Assembly (NCBI RefSeq): GCF_021298855.1 | Contig: NZ_JAJTHI010000022.1 | Coordinates: 124,001 to 188,000 of the forward strand | Source: Gemmatimonas sp. | GTDB lineage: Bacteria > Gemmatimonadota > Gemmatimonadetes > Gemmatimonadales > Gemmatimonadaceae | DNA length: 64,000 nucleotides | Direction of reading: 5' to 3' | Part shown: positions 1 through 7,916 of the stretch, in pieces | How the letters are laid out: each line of letters opens with the position of its first letter | Numbering within the stretch: the first letter of the stretch is position 1 | Position numbers and translations under genes: made by a program | Notes under the pieces: generated by a model | Database searches by the model: none | Told to the model about the DNA's origin: nothing | The model's input: the letters and a program-made list of their open reading frames with translations, nothing else

Positions 1-1
1 A

Positions 2-676
2 TACGCCGTGGTCTCGCGACGGTCCCTGGTGCGCATCGACCACGCCGTCTCGCCGCAGATTGCCGCCCTCTTCGGCTGCGCCGTCATGACCGGCGTGGGC
101 GCCATCGCCAACACCGCCGCGCTGCGTCTTGGCGAGACGGTGCTGGTGACGGGACTGGGCGGGATCGGGTTCGCCGCGCTCCTCGGTGCCCTGGCCGGGG
201 GAGCGAGCACCGTGATTGCCGCCGATGTGAGCGACGGCAAGCTGTCACTGGCCCGCACGCTCGGTGTGCAGCACACGGTCAACGTGGCCGATCCGCAGGC
301 GCTCGAGCAGGTCCGTGACCTCACCGACGGCGGGGTGGACATTGGTTTCGAGGCGGCCGGTGCCGTGGCCGCACTCGAGTTCACGTACCGGGCCACCCGA
401 CGTGGCGGGCGAACGGTCACCGCCGGGTTGCCGCACCCGGAGCAGCAGGTGGGGCTGGCTCCCGTGCAGCTGGTGGCCGAGGAGCGCACGCTGCAGGGAA
501 GCTATCTGGGCGGCTGTGTCCCCCTGCGCGACATTCCGGCGTATATCCGCCTGTACCAGCGTGGCCGGCTGCCGATCGATCGGCTGCTCACGCACGAGAT
601 GCCGCTCGCGGAGATCAATACCGGGTTCGAGCGCCTCGCGGCGGGCGAAGCCATTCGACAGGTCGTGCGGTGCTGA
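2..676 (+). CDS. Zinc-type alcohol dehydrogenase, C-terminal part (5' truncated)
   Basis: The reading frame is open from the window edge, so the N-terminal catalytic domain and most zinc ligands lie outside. What remains is the Rossmann NAD(P)-binding half of a medium-chain dehydrogenase: a GLGGIGFAALL-type dinucleotide loop about 45 residues in, an AADVSDGKL strand with an acidic residue suited to NAD, and the C-terminal helix region. The closest general type is the class III/NDMA-dependent-like zinc alcohol dehydrogenase group; the substrate cannot be read. It lies 19 bp upstream of an aldehyde dehydrogenase, so an alcohol-to-aldehyde-to-acid pathway is a reasonable inference. An ATG at 8 is internal, not the true start. 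Confidence 0.85.
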   Translation, partial: YAVVSRRSLVRIDHAVSPQIAALFGCAVMTGVGAIANTAALRLGETVLVTGLGGIGFAALLGALAGGASTVIAADVSDGKLSLARTLGVQHTVNVADPQALEQVRDLTDGGVDIGFEAAGAVAALEFTYRATRRGGRTVTAGLPHPEQQVGLAPVQLVAEERTLQGSYLGGCVPLRDIPAYIRLYQRGRLPIDRLLTHEMPLAEINTGFERLAAGEAIRQVVRC

Positions 677-695
677 CGCCGGCCGGAGAGAACAG

Positions 696-2135
696 ATGAC
701 CGTGACCCTGTGGCACGAGCAGGCGTATGTGAACGGGGCGTGGGTACCCGCAGAGACGGCGCGCACCTTCGATGTGCACAATCCGGCCACCGGCGAACTG
801 CTCGCGCGCGTGGCCAATGCGGGTACGGCGGAGACCGAGCAGGCCATTGCCGCGGCGCACGCGGCCTGGCCCGCGTGGCGCGACCGCACCGCCAAGGCGC
901 GCGCCGTGGTGTTGCGCCGGTGGCATGATCTCCTGCTGGCGCACCAGGATGAGCTGGCCACGCTCATGTCCCGGGAGAGCGGCAAGGTCATAACGGAAAG
1001 CCGTGGCGAGGTGGCGTACGGCGCGGCGTTCGTGGAATGGTTTGCCGAAGAGGGGAAGCGCGCCTACGGTGACGTGCTGCCGTCGTCGGCACGCGATCGC
1101 CGGCTCGTGGTCCTCAAGCAGGGGATCGGGGTTTCCGCCGCCATCACGCCGTGGAACTTCCCCCTGGCCATGATCACGCGCAAAGTGGCACCGGCGCTGG
1201 CCGCGGGGTGCCCGGTAGTCATCAAGCCCGCGGCGGAAACGCCGCTCACGGCTCTCGCGCTCGCGGCGCTGGCCGAGGAAGCGGGGTTTCCCTCCGGTGT
1301 GTACAACACGCTACCCACCACCGACAGCGACGCGGTGGGCAAGGTGCTGTGCACGCATCCCATGGTGCGGAAGCTGTCGTTCACCGGGTCCACCGCGGTG
1401 GGCCGGCAGCTCATGGCGCAGTGTGCGCCCACGCTCAAGAAGCTGTCACTCGAGCTGGGAGGGAACGCCCCGTTCATCGTGTTCGAGGATGCGGACGTGG
1501 AAGCGGCGGTGCGCGGGGCGCTGCTGGCCAAGTACCGGCACAACGGGCAAACCTGCGTGTGCGTGAACCGCATTCTCGTCCAGCGCGGTGTGTACGATGA
1601 GTTCGTGGCCCGTTTCAGTGAAGCGGTCGCCGGGTTGCGCAGCGGTGACGTGTTCGATCCGGCGGTGCAGGTGGGGCCGCTCATCAGTGATCGCGCGGTT
1701 GCCAAGGTGGAAGCGTTCGTGGCCGATGCCGTCGCGCACGGGGCGCGGGTGGTATGCGGTGGGCGCGCCCGCGGGGGGCGCTACTTCGAGCCTACGGTGC
1801 TCGCCGATGCCACCCCCGCCATGCGCCTTGCGCGCGAGGAGGTGTTCGGCCCTGTGGCGCCCATCTTTGTCTTCGATACGGAGGCGGAGGCGGTGGCGAT
1901 GGCCAACGACACGGCGTACGGACTCGCTGCCTACTTCTACAGCCGCGATGTGGGGCGCTGCTGGCGCGTGGCCGAGGCGCTGGAGTACGGCATGGTGGGC
2001 ATCAACGAAGGGCTCATTTCCACCGAGCTGGCCCCGTTCGGCGGCATCAAGGAATCCGGCGTGGGCCGCGAAGGGTCGAAGTACGGGCTCGATGCCTACC
2101 TCGAGATCAAGTACCTCTGTTTTGGTGGCCTCTGA
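696..2135 (+). CDS. NAD(P)-dependent aldehyde / succinate-semialdehyde-type dehydrogenase
   Basis: A 479-residue protein, normal length for the ALDH superfamily. It oxidises an aldehyde to the acid in the cytoplasm. Visible motifs are the TPWNFP cofactor-binding segment, the FTGSTAVGR Rossmann-like loop, the general-base glutamate in LELGGN (E253) and the nucleophile cysteine in GQTC (C287). The overall pattern, with an N-terminal IxPATGELLARV and an APFGGIKESGVGREG tail, resembles GabD/YneI succinate-semialdehyde dehydrogenases. The neighbours (alcohol dehydrogenase upstream, P450 downstream) make a less specific aldehyde from an oxidised hydrophobic substrate equally possible. The ATG at 696 fits the conserved N-terminus; the open frame upstream of it is antisense-like filler. 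The stop and the P450 start overlap as TGATG. Confidence 0.93.
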   Translation: MTVTLWHEQAYVNGAWVPAETARTFDVHNPATGELLARVANAGTAETEQAIAAAHAAWPAWRDRTAKARAVVLRRWHDLLLAHQDELATLMSRESGKVITESRGEVAYGAAFVEWFAEEGKRAYGDVLPSSARDRRLVVLKQGIGVSAAITPWNFPLAMITRKVAPALAAGCPVVIKPAAETPLTALALAALAEEAGFPSGVYNTLPTTDSDAVGKVLCTHPMVRKLSFTGSTAVGRQLMAQCAPTLKKLSLELGGNAPFIVFEDADVEAAVRGALLAKYRHNGQTCVCVNRILVQRGVYDEFVARFSEAVAGLRSGDVFDPAVQVGPLISDRAVAKVEAFVADAVAHGARVVCGGRARGGRYFEPTVLADATPAMRLAREEVFGPVAPIFVFDTEAEAVAMANDTAYGLAAYFYSRDVGRCWRVAEALEYGMVGINEGLISTELAPFGGIKESGVGREGSKYGLDAYLEIKYLCFGGL

Positions 2136-3365
2136 ATGACGGTCCGGTTCGACGCGAGCACGCGGCGGCTGTCGCTCGAGCCGCGCCGTGCGGCATTCTA
2201 CGGCAATCCCTACGCGGCTTACGCCGAGATTCTCGCGCAGACACCGGTGGCCTTCTGGGAAGAGCTGGGGATGTGGTGCTTTTTCGGCTACGAGGAGGTG
2301 AACCGGCTGCTGCGTGACCGCCGCTTCGGCCGGGAGATCCTGCACGTCACCACGCGCGAAGCGCTCGGTTGGCCACCGCCGACTGCCCACACGCGTGATT
2401 TCGACGCCATCGACGCCCACAGCCTGCTGGAACGTGAGCCGCCGGCCCATACGCGGCTGCGTGCGCTGGTAAGCCGCGCCTTCGTGTCGCGACGCGTGGA
2501 GTCGCTGCGCCCCATCATCGAGGCCCTGGCGCACGACCTCGTGGACGACTTTCCCGACGGGCCGTTCGACCTCATCGCGCGGTACGCCACCCCCATGCCG
2601 GTGCGCATCATTGCGCGCATGCTGGGCGTGCCCGAGTCGATGGCGCCGCAACTCCTCGCGTGGTCGCACGACATGGTGGCCATGTATGGTGTGGGACGCA
2701 GCGAGGCGGTCGAAGTGCAGGCCAACGCGGCCGCGGCCGATTTCTCGGCCTTCGTACGCGAGCTGGTCGCGGCGCGTCGTCACGCTCCGGGCGATGATCT
2801 GCTGTCGGTCCTCATAGCGGCCGAGGAGGATGGCTCCCGGCTGTCGGAGGCCGAACTGGTGAGTACGGTCATTCTGCTGTTGAACGCCGGGCACGAGGCC
2901 ACGGTGCACGCGCTGGGGAACGCGGTGCGGGCCCTGCTCGAGCATGCGCCGCACCTCGTGGCCGCCGTGCGCGACGACGCGCTGCTGGCCCACGTGGTGG
3001 AGGAATCGTTGCGCTTCGCCCCGCCGCTGCATCTCTTCAAGCGCTACGTGCTGCACGACACGCACGACAGCGGCATCGCGTTGCGGCGCGGTGAGCAGAT
3101 CGGGCTGGTGCTGGGCGCCACGGGGCGCGATCCGCGTGTGCAGGCGCATCCCCACGCGTATCTGCCCGGGGCGGCGCAGGCACGGCACACCAGCTTCGGC
3201 GCCGGCATCCACTTCTGTGTGGGGGCCCCGCTGGCGCGACTGGAACTGCAGTGCGCGTTGCAGGTGCTGTTTTCCCGGTGTCCATCGCTGCGGCTGGTAG
3301 AGACGCCGGTGGTGAAGGACAGTTGGCACTTCCACGGTCATGAGGCGCTCGTGGTGCGCAAATGA
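2136..3365 (+). CDS. Cytochrome P450 (bacterial soluble class)
   Basis: A 409-residue soluble P450 monooxygenase. The K-helix ExxR is seen as EESLR and the heme loop as FGAGIHFCVGAPLARLE, with the proximal thiolate at C361. The I-helix oxygen-activation segment reads NAGHEAT, where most CYPs have AGxDT; the acidic residue is kept as Glu. Length and the absence of a membrane anchor match three-component bacterial P450s, which need a ferredoxin and reductase; neither is encoded next to it here. Translationally coupled to the aldehyde dehydrogenase before it and, through ATGA, to the lipoprotein after it. Hydroxylation of a small lipophilic compound, then oxidation by the two dehydrogenases, is the simplest pathway; this is inferred from context. 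Confidence 0.95.
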   Translation: MTVRFDASTRRLSLEPRRAAFYGNPYAAYAEILAQTPVAFWEELGMWCFFGYEEVNRLLRDRRFGREILHVTTREALGWPPPTAHTRDFDAIDAHSLLEREPPAHTRLRALVSRAFVSRRVESLRPIIEALAHDLVDDFPDGPFDLIARYATPMPVRIIARMLGVPESMAPQLLAWSHDMVAMYGVGRSEAVEVQANAAAADFSAFVRELVAARRHAPGDDLLSVLIAAEEDGSRLSEAELVSTVILLLNAGHEATVHALGNAVRALLEHAPHLVAAVRDDALLAHVVEESLRFAPPLHLFKRYVLHDTHDSGIALRRGEQIGLVLGATGRDPRVQAHPHAYLPGAAQARHTSFGAGIHFCVGAPLARLELQCALQVLFSRCPSLRLVETPVVKDSWHFHGHEALVVRK

Positions 3366-4627
3366 GACACCGCTCCCTCCGGGTCCTGCTCACGGGCGGC
3401 CTTCTGTTGCTGGCTGCGTGCGGCCACGATGTGCCGCCGCCCTTCGTGGCGCCGCCTTTCGTGCCGCCGCAGCTGACCCTCATGCCGGCGCCGGAGCTGC
3501 GCATTGCCAGCCCGGTCGGCAGCGACTGCAATCGCCCCTCGTTCTGGATTGGTGACCGCTTCTACCAGATCGTGAGCAACCAGCACGCGTGGCGCAGTAA
3601 CGGCGCGGCCGACGCCGCCAGCGCGCAGCAGTTCACCCTGTCGCGCTTTGCCGACGACGATCCGTCGTTCGCGTGGGACGAGGCCACGCGCTGGTACGTG
3701 CACGACATCAACAGCGACGTGGCACCGACCCGCACTCCCATGCGCTGGATCGAGTCGGCGTACCGGCGCCCGGGCGATGGCGTGCTGTTCGGCCTCTACC
3801 ACATGGAGGAGGGGCCGTATGTGCGCTGTGGCGCCCCCTTCGAACGGCCCTACCTGTCGGTGCCGCACATCGGTCTGGCTCGTTCCACCGACGACGGGCA
3901 GAGCTGGACCAATCTGGGGCTCATCCTCAGCGACGGCACGTTCCCCATCTCCTGCGATCTGCCCATCCGTTTTTTCGCCGGTGGTGTGGGTGACCCGAGC
4001 ATGGCGGTGGGCCCCGACAGCGCGCACCTGTACATCGTCTTCACCGACTACTCGGGCGCCGACCCGCGCACGCAGGGCATCCAGCTGGCGCGCCTGGCCA
4101 TGGAGCATCTGGATGCGCCGCTGGCCCCTGACGGGACCAGCCGGGCGGTCCGCTGGTTCAAGGGTGGGTGGACCGGTCCCGGGCTGCAGGGAACGAGCGG
4201 CGAACGGGTGGGACAGCAGTGGCCGGCGGGGCCGATCGGGCAGGCCACGCCGCTGTTGCCGCCCGCCCGCTCATGGCAGGATCCCGAGGGGGGCGGCTTC
4301 TGGGGGCCGTCGTTGTCGTGGAACACGCATCTGGGCGCCTTCGTGCTGCTGCTCAACAATGTGTCCGGGGCGCGCGCCTTCGACGCCGAGGGGAACTACA
4401 TCACGTACATCCCCGATATCACGGCGCCAGCGCCAACCCCGCGGGTGCCGCAGCGGCTGCAGGATCTTCCTGGTGCCCCGGCCGCCGGCTGGTATGTGCA
4501 AGGGCTTGGTGATCCCGCCATGCGCGGCACCAGCGCGTTCACCGGGCAGGACGCGCGCCTGTTCGTGGGCGATCGGTCGACGCGGGTGATGCACTTCGTG
4601 AAAGGGTCGCCACACTCCGGCCGTTAG
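3362..4627 (+). CDS. Secreted lipoprotein of unknown function, beta-propeller-like
   Basis: A 421-residue protein with a clear lipoprotein signal peptide: basic start, hydrophobic run and lipobox LLAAC within the first 20 residues. The mature part contains segments such as LARSTDDGQSWTNLG and SMAVGPDSAHLYIVFTDYSG that resemble the Asp-box and blade strands of sialidase or GH43/DUF4185-like propellers. No catalytic signature is clear enough to name an enzyme. It overlaps the P450 stop by four bases (ATGA), so it is co-transcribed with the oxidation genes. It is probably exported and membrane-anchored; a sugar- or ligand-binding role is conjecture. Confidence 0.8.
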   Translation: MRHRSLRVLLTGGLLLLAACGHDVPPPFVAPPFVPPQLTLMPAPELRIASPVGSDCNRPSFWIGDRFYQIVSNQHAWRSNGAADAASAQQFTLSRFADDDPSFAWDEATRWYVHDINSDVAPTRTPMRWIESAYRRPGDGVLFGLYHMEEGPYVRCGAPFERPYLSVPHIGLARSTDDGQSWTNLGLILSDGTFPISCDLPIRFFAGGVGDPSMAVGPDSAHLYIVFTDYSGADPRTQGIQLARLAMEHLDAPLAPDGTSRAVRWFKGGWTGPGLQGTSGERVGQQWPAGPIGQATPLLPPARSWQDPEGGGFWGPSLSWNTHLGAFVLLLNNVSGARAFDAEGNYITYIPDITAPAPTPRVPQRLQDLPGAPAAGWYVQGLGDPAMRGTSAFTGQDARLFVGDRSTRVMHFVKGSPHSGR

Positions 4628-4694
4628 CCGCACGCGGCATGGCCAGGCGTCGCCGCCGGCAGCCGCGCGCTGAAGGCGAGGGTTCTGCGCGTCC

Positions 4695-5453
4695 TCAACG
4701 GTGGAGCAGGCCGATGTCCAGCGCGAATCGCACATACTCCGTGCGGTGACGAATCCCCAGCTTCTCCTCGATGCGTTCCTTGTAGGTCTCGACAGTCTTG
4801 TTGCTGATGCCCAACTGCTGCCCGATCTCGACGCCGCCGAATCCGCGCGCGGTGAGTTCCACGACGGTACGTTCACGTGTACTGAGGGCTGCCAATCCAT
4901 CGCCGGCGGCGCTGCGCGGCTGCCGGCGCTGCAGGGCACGCTCGCGCTCGCGCGCGGCAAGCAGGCGCGCCACGCGAGGGCGCACGTAGGTATCGCCGGC
5001 GGCCACGACGCGAAGGGCCTCGATCAGTTCGCTTTCGACGGCTTCCTTCGTGAGAAAGCCGGAGGCGCCGGCCTCGAGGGCGGGCAGCAGGAACTCCTCC
5101 TCCGAGTGCATGCTCAGGATGAGCACACGTGGCGCACGCTCCAGCGCCGACAGGACACGCGTGATCGCGAGCCCATCCTGCCCCGGCATGTTCAGGTCGA
5201 GTACCACGACATCGGGACCGAGGCGGGCGACCTGTCGTGCGATGTCTGTCGTGGCATCGCAATCCCCAACGATCTGGACGTCCGGGATGGCATGCAGGAG
5301 CAGGCGGAGCCCGGCACGGAAGAGCGCGTGATCATCAACCAGGAGCACCCGGATGGGCTCCGATGAGGCGGCGATGCCGCGCCGGGCGTACGGGCGCTGT
5401 ACCAACGCATCGGCGAGTTGGAGCAGCCGATCATCCTGTGGTTCCGGACGCAT
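4695..5453 (-). CDS. NarL/FixJ-type response regulator
   Basis: A 252-residue two-component regulator. The receiver domain (about residues 34-155) has the acidic pair in LLVDDH, the phosphoacceptor D86 in VVVLDLNMPG, and the conserved Lys in GFLTKEAV. The C-terminal LuxR helix-turn-helix (about 185-245) reads LSTRERTVVELTARG, then ISNKTVETYKERIEEKLG. The ATG at 5453 was chosen because the frame upstream is Arg/Pro-rich filler. There is no histidine kinase next to it, so it is an orphan in this window. It sits at the edge of the CBS/BON/baeRF stress island, whose promoters share a palindrome, and is the most obvious candidate to bind it; that link is inference. Confidence 0.93.
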   Translation of the reverse strand: MRPEPQDDRLLQLADALVQRPYARRGIAASSEPIRVLLVDDHALFRAGLRLLLHAIPDVQIVGDCDATTDIARQVARLGPDVVVLDLNMPGQDGLAITRVLSALERAPRVLILSMHSEEEFLLPALEAGASGFLTKEAVESELIEALRVVAAGDTYVRPRVARLLAARERERALQRRQPRSAAGDGLAALSTRERTVVELTARGFGGVEIGQQLGISNKTVETYKERIEEKLGIRHRTEYVRFALDIGLLHR

Positions 5454-5486
5454 AGCGCACGCTCTCGGATTGCTGGCCCAATTGGT

Positions 5487-5503
5487 GTCGGGTGTTTCCC
5501 GAC
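5487..5503. promoter_or_regulatory. Inverted repeat upstream of the response regulator
   Basis: A perfect 6-5-6 inverted repeat, GTCGGG-tgttt-CCCGAC, lies 34 bp upstream of the response-regulator start. The half-site resembles that of the 17-bp sites upstream of the stress operons (TCCGAC...GTCGGA), but in everted orientation. It may be an autoregulatory operator; no experiment or search supports this yet. Confidence 0.35.
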
Positions 5504-5709
5504 CGTCGGCCCCGCACCGCCCTCGGACCGTACCGAGGCTGGCGGTTGAGGTGGCCGCGTTCTCCAACGGCCGCTCTCTCTGCATGACTCATGCCTCACC
5601 CACCGCGAGCCAGCGCACGGTGCAGCCCGCGACGCCCGCCGAGGCGCCGGTGTTCCTCCACACAACCCGTGTCGACGTGAGCCTGGTCAGCTTTCCCGGT
5701 GGGCGGTGG

Positions 5710-6363
5710 TCAGAACTGCAGCTTGAGGCGGTCATCCACGGCTGCGACGCCCGGCGCCGACCAGGCCGCCTGCTCCGCCAGCCCGCGGGCGAAAGACGAA
5801 TGCACACGCCCCTTCAAGGTGACGCAGCCATCCACCACCTCGACCGCGATATCTGCTGCCTCGAGCTCCGCCTGTCGCTTCATCGCGTCCTCGATGCGAT
5901 GGCGGACATCGGCGGGTGACGCGCTGGTCTGGAGAGTGAGCAGGTTGCGCACCCCGTGTACTCCCGTGAGTTCGCGCACCGTACGCGCGGCGGCCTTTCG
6001 CTGGAACTCCCACGTCACCGTCCCGTCGAGGGTGACCCAGCCTTCGTCCACGCGCACCTTGATCCGATCGGCGGGGACCTGCACGTTCCACTTGAGGGCC
6101 GAGACGACGGCGTGGGCGATATCGGTATCCGACCGTACGTGGGCGGTCGGAATGACCACGTGCAGTTCATCGGCCACGGCCTGTACGCCACGCACCCGCT
6201 CGGCGGCGCGCGCCGCGTTGGCCTTGACCGCGAACGAGTCGACGGTTCCGCCAAGCGTGACGACGCCGGACCTTACGATCACGGCAATCTCATTGTCGCG
6301 AACGCTCGGGTCCCACTCGAGTTCACGCCGGACCTGTTCGGTGATCTGCAAATCATTGAGCAT
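5710..6363 (-). CDS. Triple BON-domain protein (OsmY-like)
   Basis: A 217-residue protein made of three consecutive BON domains (about residues 5-70, 77-140 and 148-215). Each has the V..G.VTL.G.V core: GVVTLGGTV, GWVTLDGTV and GCVTLKGRV. BON proteins bind phospholipid or envelope surfaces and are often osmotic-stress or stationary-phase induced. No signal peptide is visible, unlike periplasmic OsmY, so a cytoplasmic location is likely. The start at 6363 overlaps the end of the hydrolase-like gene by 11 bp, placing it third in a CBS-hydrolase-BON operon. Length and domain number match cytoplasmic BON proteins often found beside CBS or USP stress genes. Confidence 0.92.
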   Translation of the reverse strand: MLNDLQITEQVRRELEWDPSVRDNEIAVIVRSGVVTLGGTVDSFAVKANAARAAERVRGVQAVADELHVVIPTAHVRSDTDIAHAVVSALKWNVQVPADRIKVRVDEGWVTLDGTVTWEFQRKAAARTVRELTGVHGVRNLLTLQTSASPADVRHRIEDAMKRQAELEAADIAVEVVDGCVTLKGRVHSSFARGLAEQAAWSAPGVAAVDDRLKLQF

Positions 6364-7141
6364 GAGACGTCTCCTGAGGATGAGCGAGGGGCGCGCCGGG
6401 CACGGTGAGCGAGCCGGACGCCACTGCGGATGGCGCCGGGGTGAGATGTCGCTGGAACCAGCGCGCCACATGGTCGCCAAGCGCCAATTCCACGGGTGGC
6501 GACGGTGTGGGCGCATGAAAGACCCGCAGTTCGGCCTTTCCCGGCGCGCTCCGCACCGCCTGCGAGGCGTAGCGGAGCATGTGCACATCGTCGCGCGTGA
6601 CCAGCAGCAGCGTCGGTAACTGGAGCGCCGGGAGGAACGGTCCGGCGATATGCAGGTACGGATCGATGAGCACCGCTGCCCGGGCGACATCCGGCCGCCT
6701 CGCGATCGCGTACACGAGGGATGTCGCATCCTCCTGGCCCGCCATGATCCCGAGCGGCAGGGCGCGCGTCGCGGGCCGAGTGGCGAGGTACGCGGCCACG
6801 TCGTCGATGCGCCTGGAGAGCAGGTCCACGTCATAGCGAAACGAGCCCAGCGCCCGCTTGCCATGGTCCTCCTCCGGCGTCAGCAGGTCCGCCATCACCG
6901 TGGCGATGCCCGTGTGGTGAAGAGTGGCCGCCAGCACATGATCCCGTGGACACTCCGCGCCAGGGTGACAGCCGTGCACGATCAGCACGAGGGCGCGGGG
7001 AGTCTCCGGCAGGGTGATGACCGCGTGCAAGCCGACCGCCCCGGTCGGCAGTGTAATGCGCTGCGGTACGATTGCGCGTTCCCGTTCAGCAGCGCGGTGT
7101 TCCACTTCGTGGTCCACGGTGCGTTCACGTCCGTTGCCCAT
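6353..7141 (-). CDS. Dienelactone-hydrolase-family protein lacking the nucleophile
   Basis: A 262-residue alpha/beta-hydrolase-fold protein of the dienelactone hydrolase-like type often found beside phosphoribosyltransferases. The oxyanion region LIVHGCHPG and the fold strands (ARAAVLIDPYLH, TLLLVTRDDVHML) are clear. The nucleophile elbow, normally LGLFGASTGA in this subgroup, reads LPLGIMAGQEDATS, so the usual Ser and its following Gly are replaced by Gln and Asp. A catalytic hydrolase role is therefore doubtful, and a binding or regulatory role is possible. The ATG at 7141 lies 4 bp after the stop of the CBS-domain gene, so the two are co-translated. Confidence 0.82.
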   Translation of the reverse strand: MGNGRERTVDHEVEHRAAERERAIVPQRITLPTGAVGLHAVITLPETPRALVLIVHGCHPGAECPRDHVLAATLHHTGIATVMADLLTPEEDHGKRALGSFRYDVDLLSRRIDDVAAYLATRPATRALPLGIMAGQEDATSLVYAIARRPDVARAAVLIDPYLHIAGPFLPALQLPTLLLVTRDDVHMLRYASQAVRSAPGKAELRVFHAPTPSPPVELALGDHVARWFQRHLTPAPSAVASGSLTVPGAPLAHPQETSHAQ

Positions 7142-7145
7142 ACGG

Positions 7146-7637
7146 CTACGTCTGCTCTGAAACGAGGCCGCGTTGCACGGCGCCATTCACGTTGGCCAGC
7201 AGCAACGATGGGGCGGAGATGCGCTCGACGAGCGTCTCGATCGTTCTGGGCTCCATGGGTCCGAGGGTGAGCGCGAGGTCGCCCTGGCTCACCACTCCCG
7301 AAACCGCCCCGTCCGGTCCCATGATGGGCAGCCGGCGGACCTGGTGCGCTCCCATGAGGCTGACCAGGTCATGGACCTCCGCGGACTCCGGGGCAGACAC
7401 CAGCGGGAAAGAGCTCATGACGAAGCGGATGGCAAGTTCGGGGCCGCGCCCTTCGGCCAGAGCGCGAAGCATGAGATCGCGATCCGTCACCACGCCGACG
7501 AGCTTGGCTGGGACAGACTCGTCGACCACGGGGAGGAATCCGATGTTCCGGTCGCGCATCAGCGCGGCGGCCTCCCCCACCGAGGTGCGGGGAGTGACCG
7601 TGTAGACTGTCCTCGACATCACGTCGCGTGCACGCAT
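7146..7637 (-). CDS. CBS-domain pair protein
   Basis: A 163-residue protein made mainly of two CBS motifs (about residues 5-60 and 70-125): VMSRTVYTVTPRTSVGEAAALM...VVTDRDLMLRALAEG and VMSSFPLVSAPESAEVHDLVSLM...VVSQGDLALTLG. Paired CBS domains form a Bateman module that binds adenine nucleotides. The protein is like mycobacterial Hrp1 (Rv2626c), a DosR-regulon member, and acts in the cytoplasm as a sensor. The ATG at 7637 was chosen because the upstream frame is filler; a GGAG lies about 8 bases before it. It heads a minus-strand operon with the hydrolase-like and BON genes, divergent from the baeRF gene. Confidence 0.93.
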   Translation of the reverse strand: MRARDVMSRTVYTVTPRTSVGEAAALMRDRNIGFLPVVDESVPAKLVGVVTDRDLMLRALAEGRGPELAIRFVMSSFPLVSAPESAEVHDLVSLMGAHQVRRLPIMGPDGAVSGVVSQGDLALTLGPMEPRTIETLVERISAPSLLLANVNGAVQRGLVSEQT

Positions 7638-7735
7638 GACTGACTCCGACAAAATGGAAGGCGGCGGGATCGCCGCAGCGGGGTGAGGTTGCACGCAACG
7701 TGCGATGGCGGAGGTTCGTTCGCCGTCAGGCCCCG

Positions 7736-7808
7736 TCCGAAGTCTGTCGGTTCCGCTCCGACCACCCAGCCGCCGTGCATGCCGGCGTTTATCGGACGGC
7801 ATGTCGGA
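7736..7808. promoter_or_regulatory. Divergent control region with palindromic sites (CBS operon / baeRF)
   Basis: The 279-bp gap between the CBS gene (start 7637, minus) and the baeRF gene (start 7917, plus) holds no gene. Read on the minus strand, 7808-7792 is TCCGACATGCCGTCCGA, matching 14 of 17 bases of the site at 9100-9116 and 13 of 17 of the one at 12924-12940. A weaker 16-base relative, TCCGAAGTCTGTCGGT, lies at 7736-7751. A shared operator for both directions is inferred. Confidence 0.5.
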
Positions 7809-7916
7809 GTCCGCCTGATATGCGGATTCAGCCATCACCCACACCATGGGGATACTCGACGAGCTTCCTTGCGTTCACCGCGGTGGCTTCACCGCACGTC
7901 TCGTGGACTGACGACC

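Noticed and set aside
1446-3341. A 631-codon minus-strand open frame
   Set aside because: It is antisense to the aldehyde dehydrogenase and P450, has no recognisable domain and has low-complexity composition.
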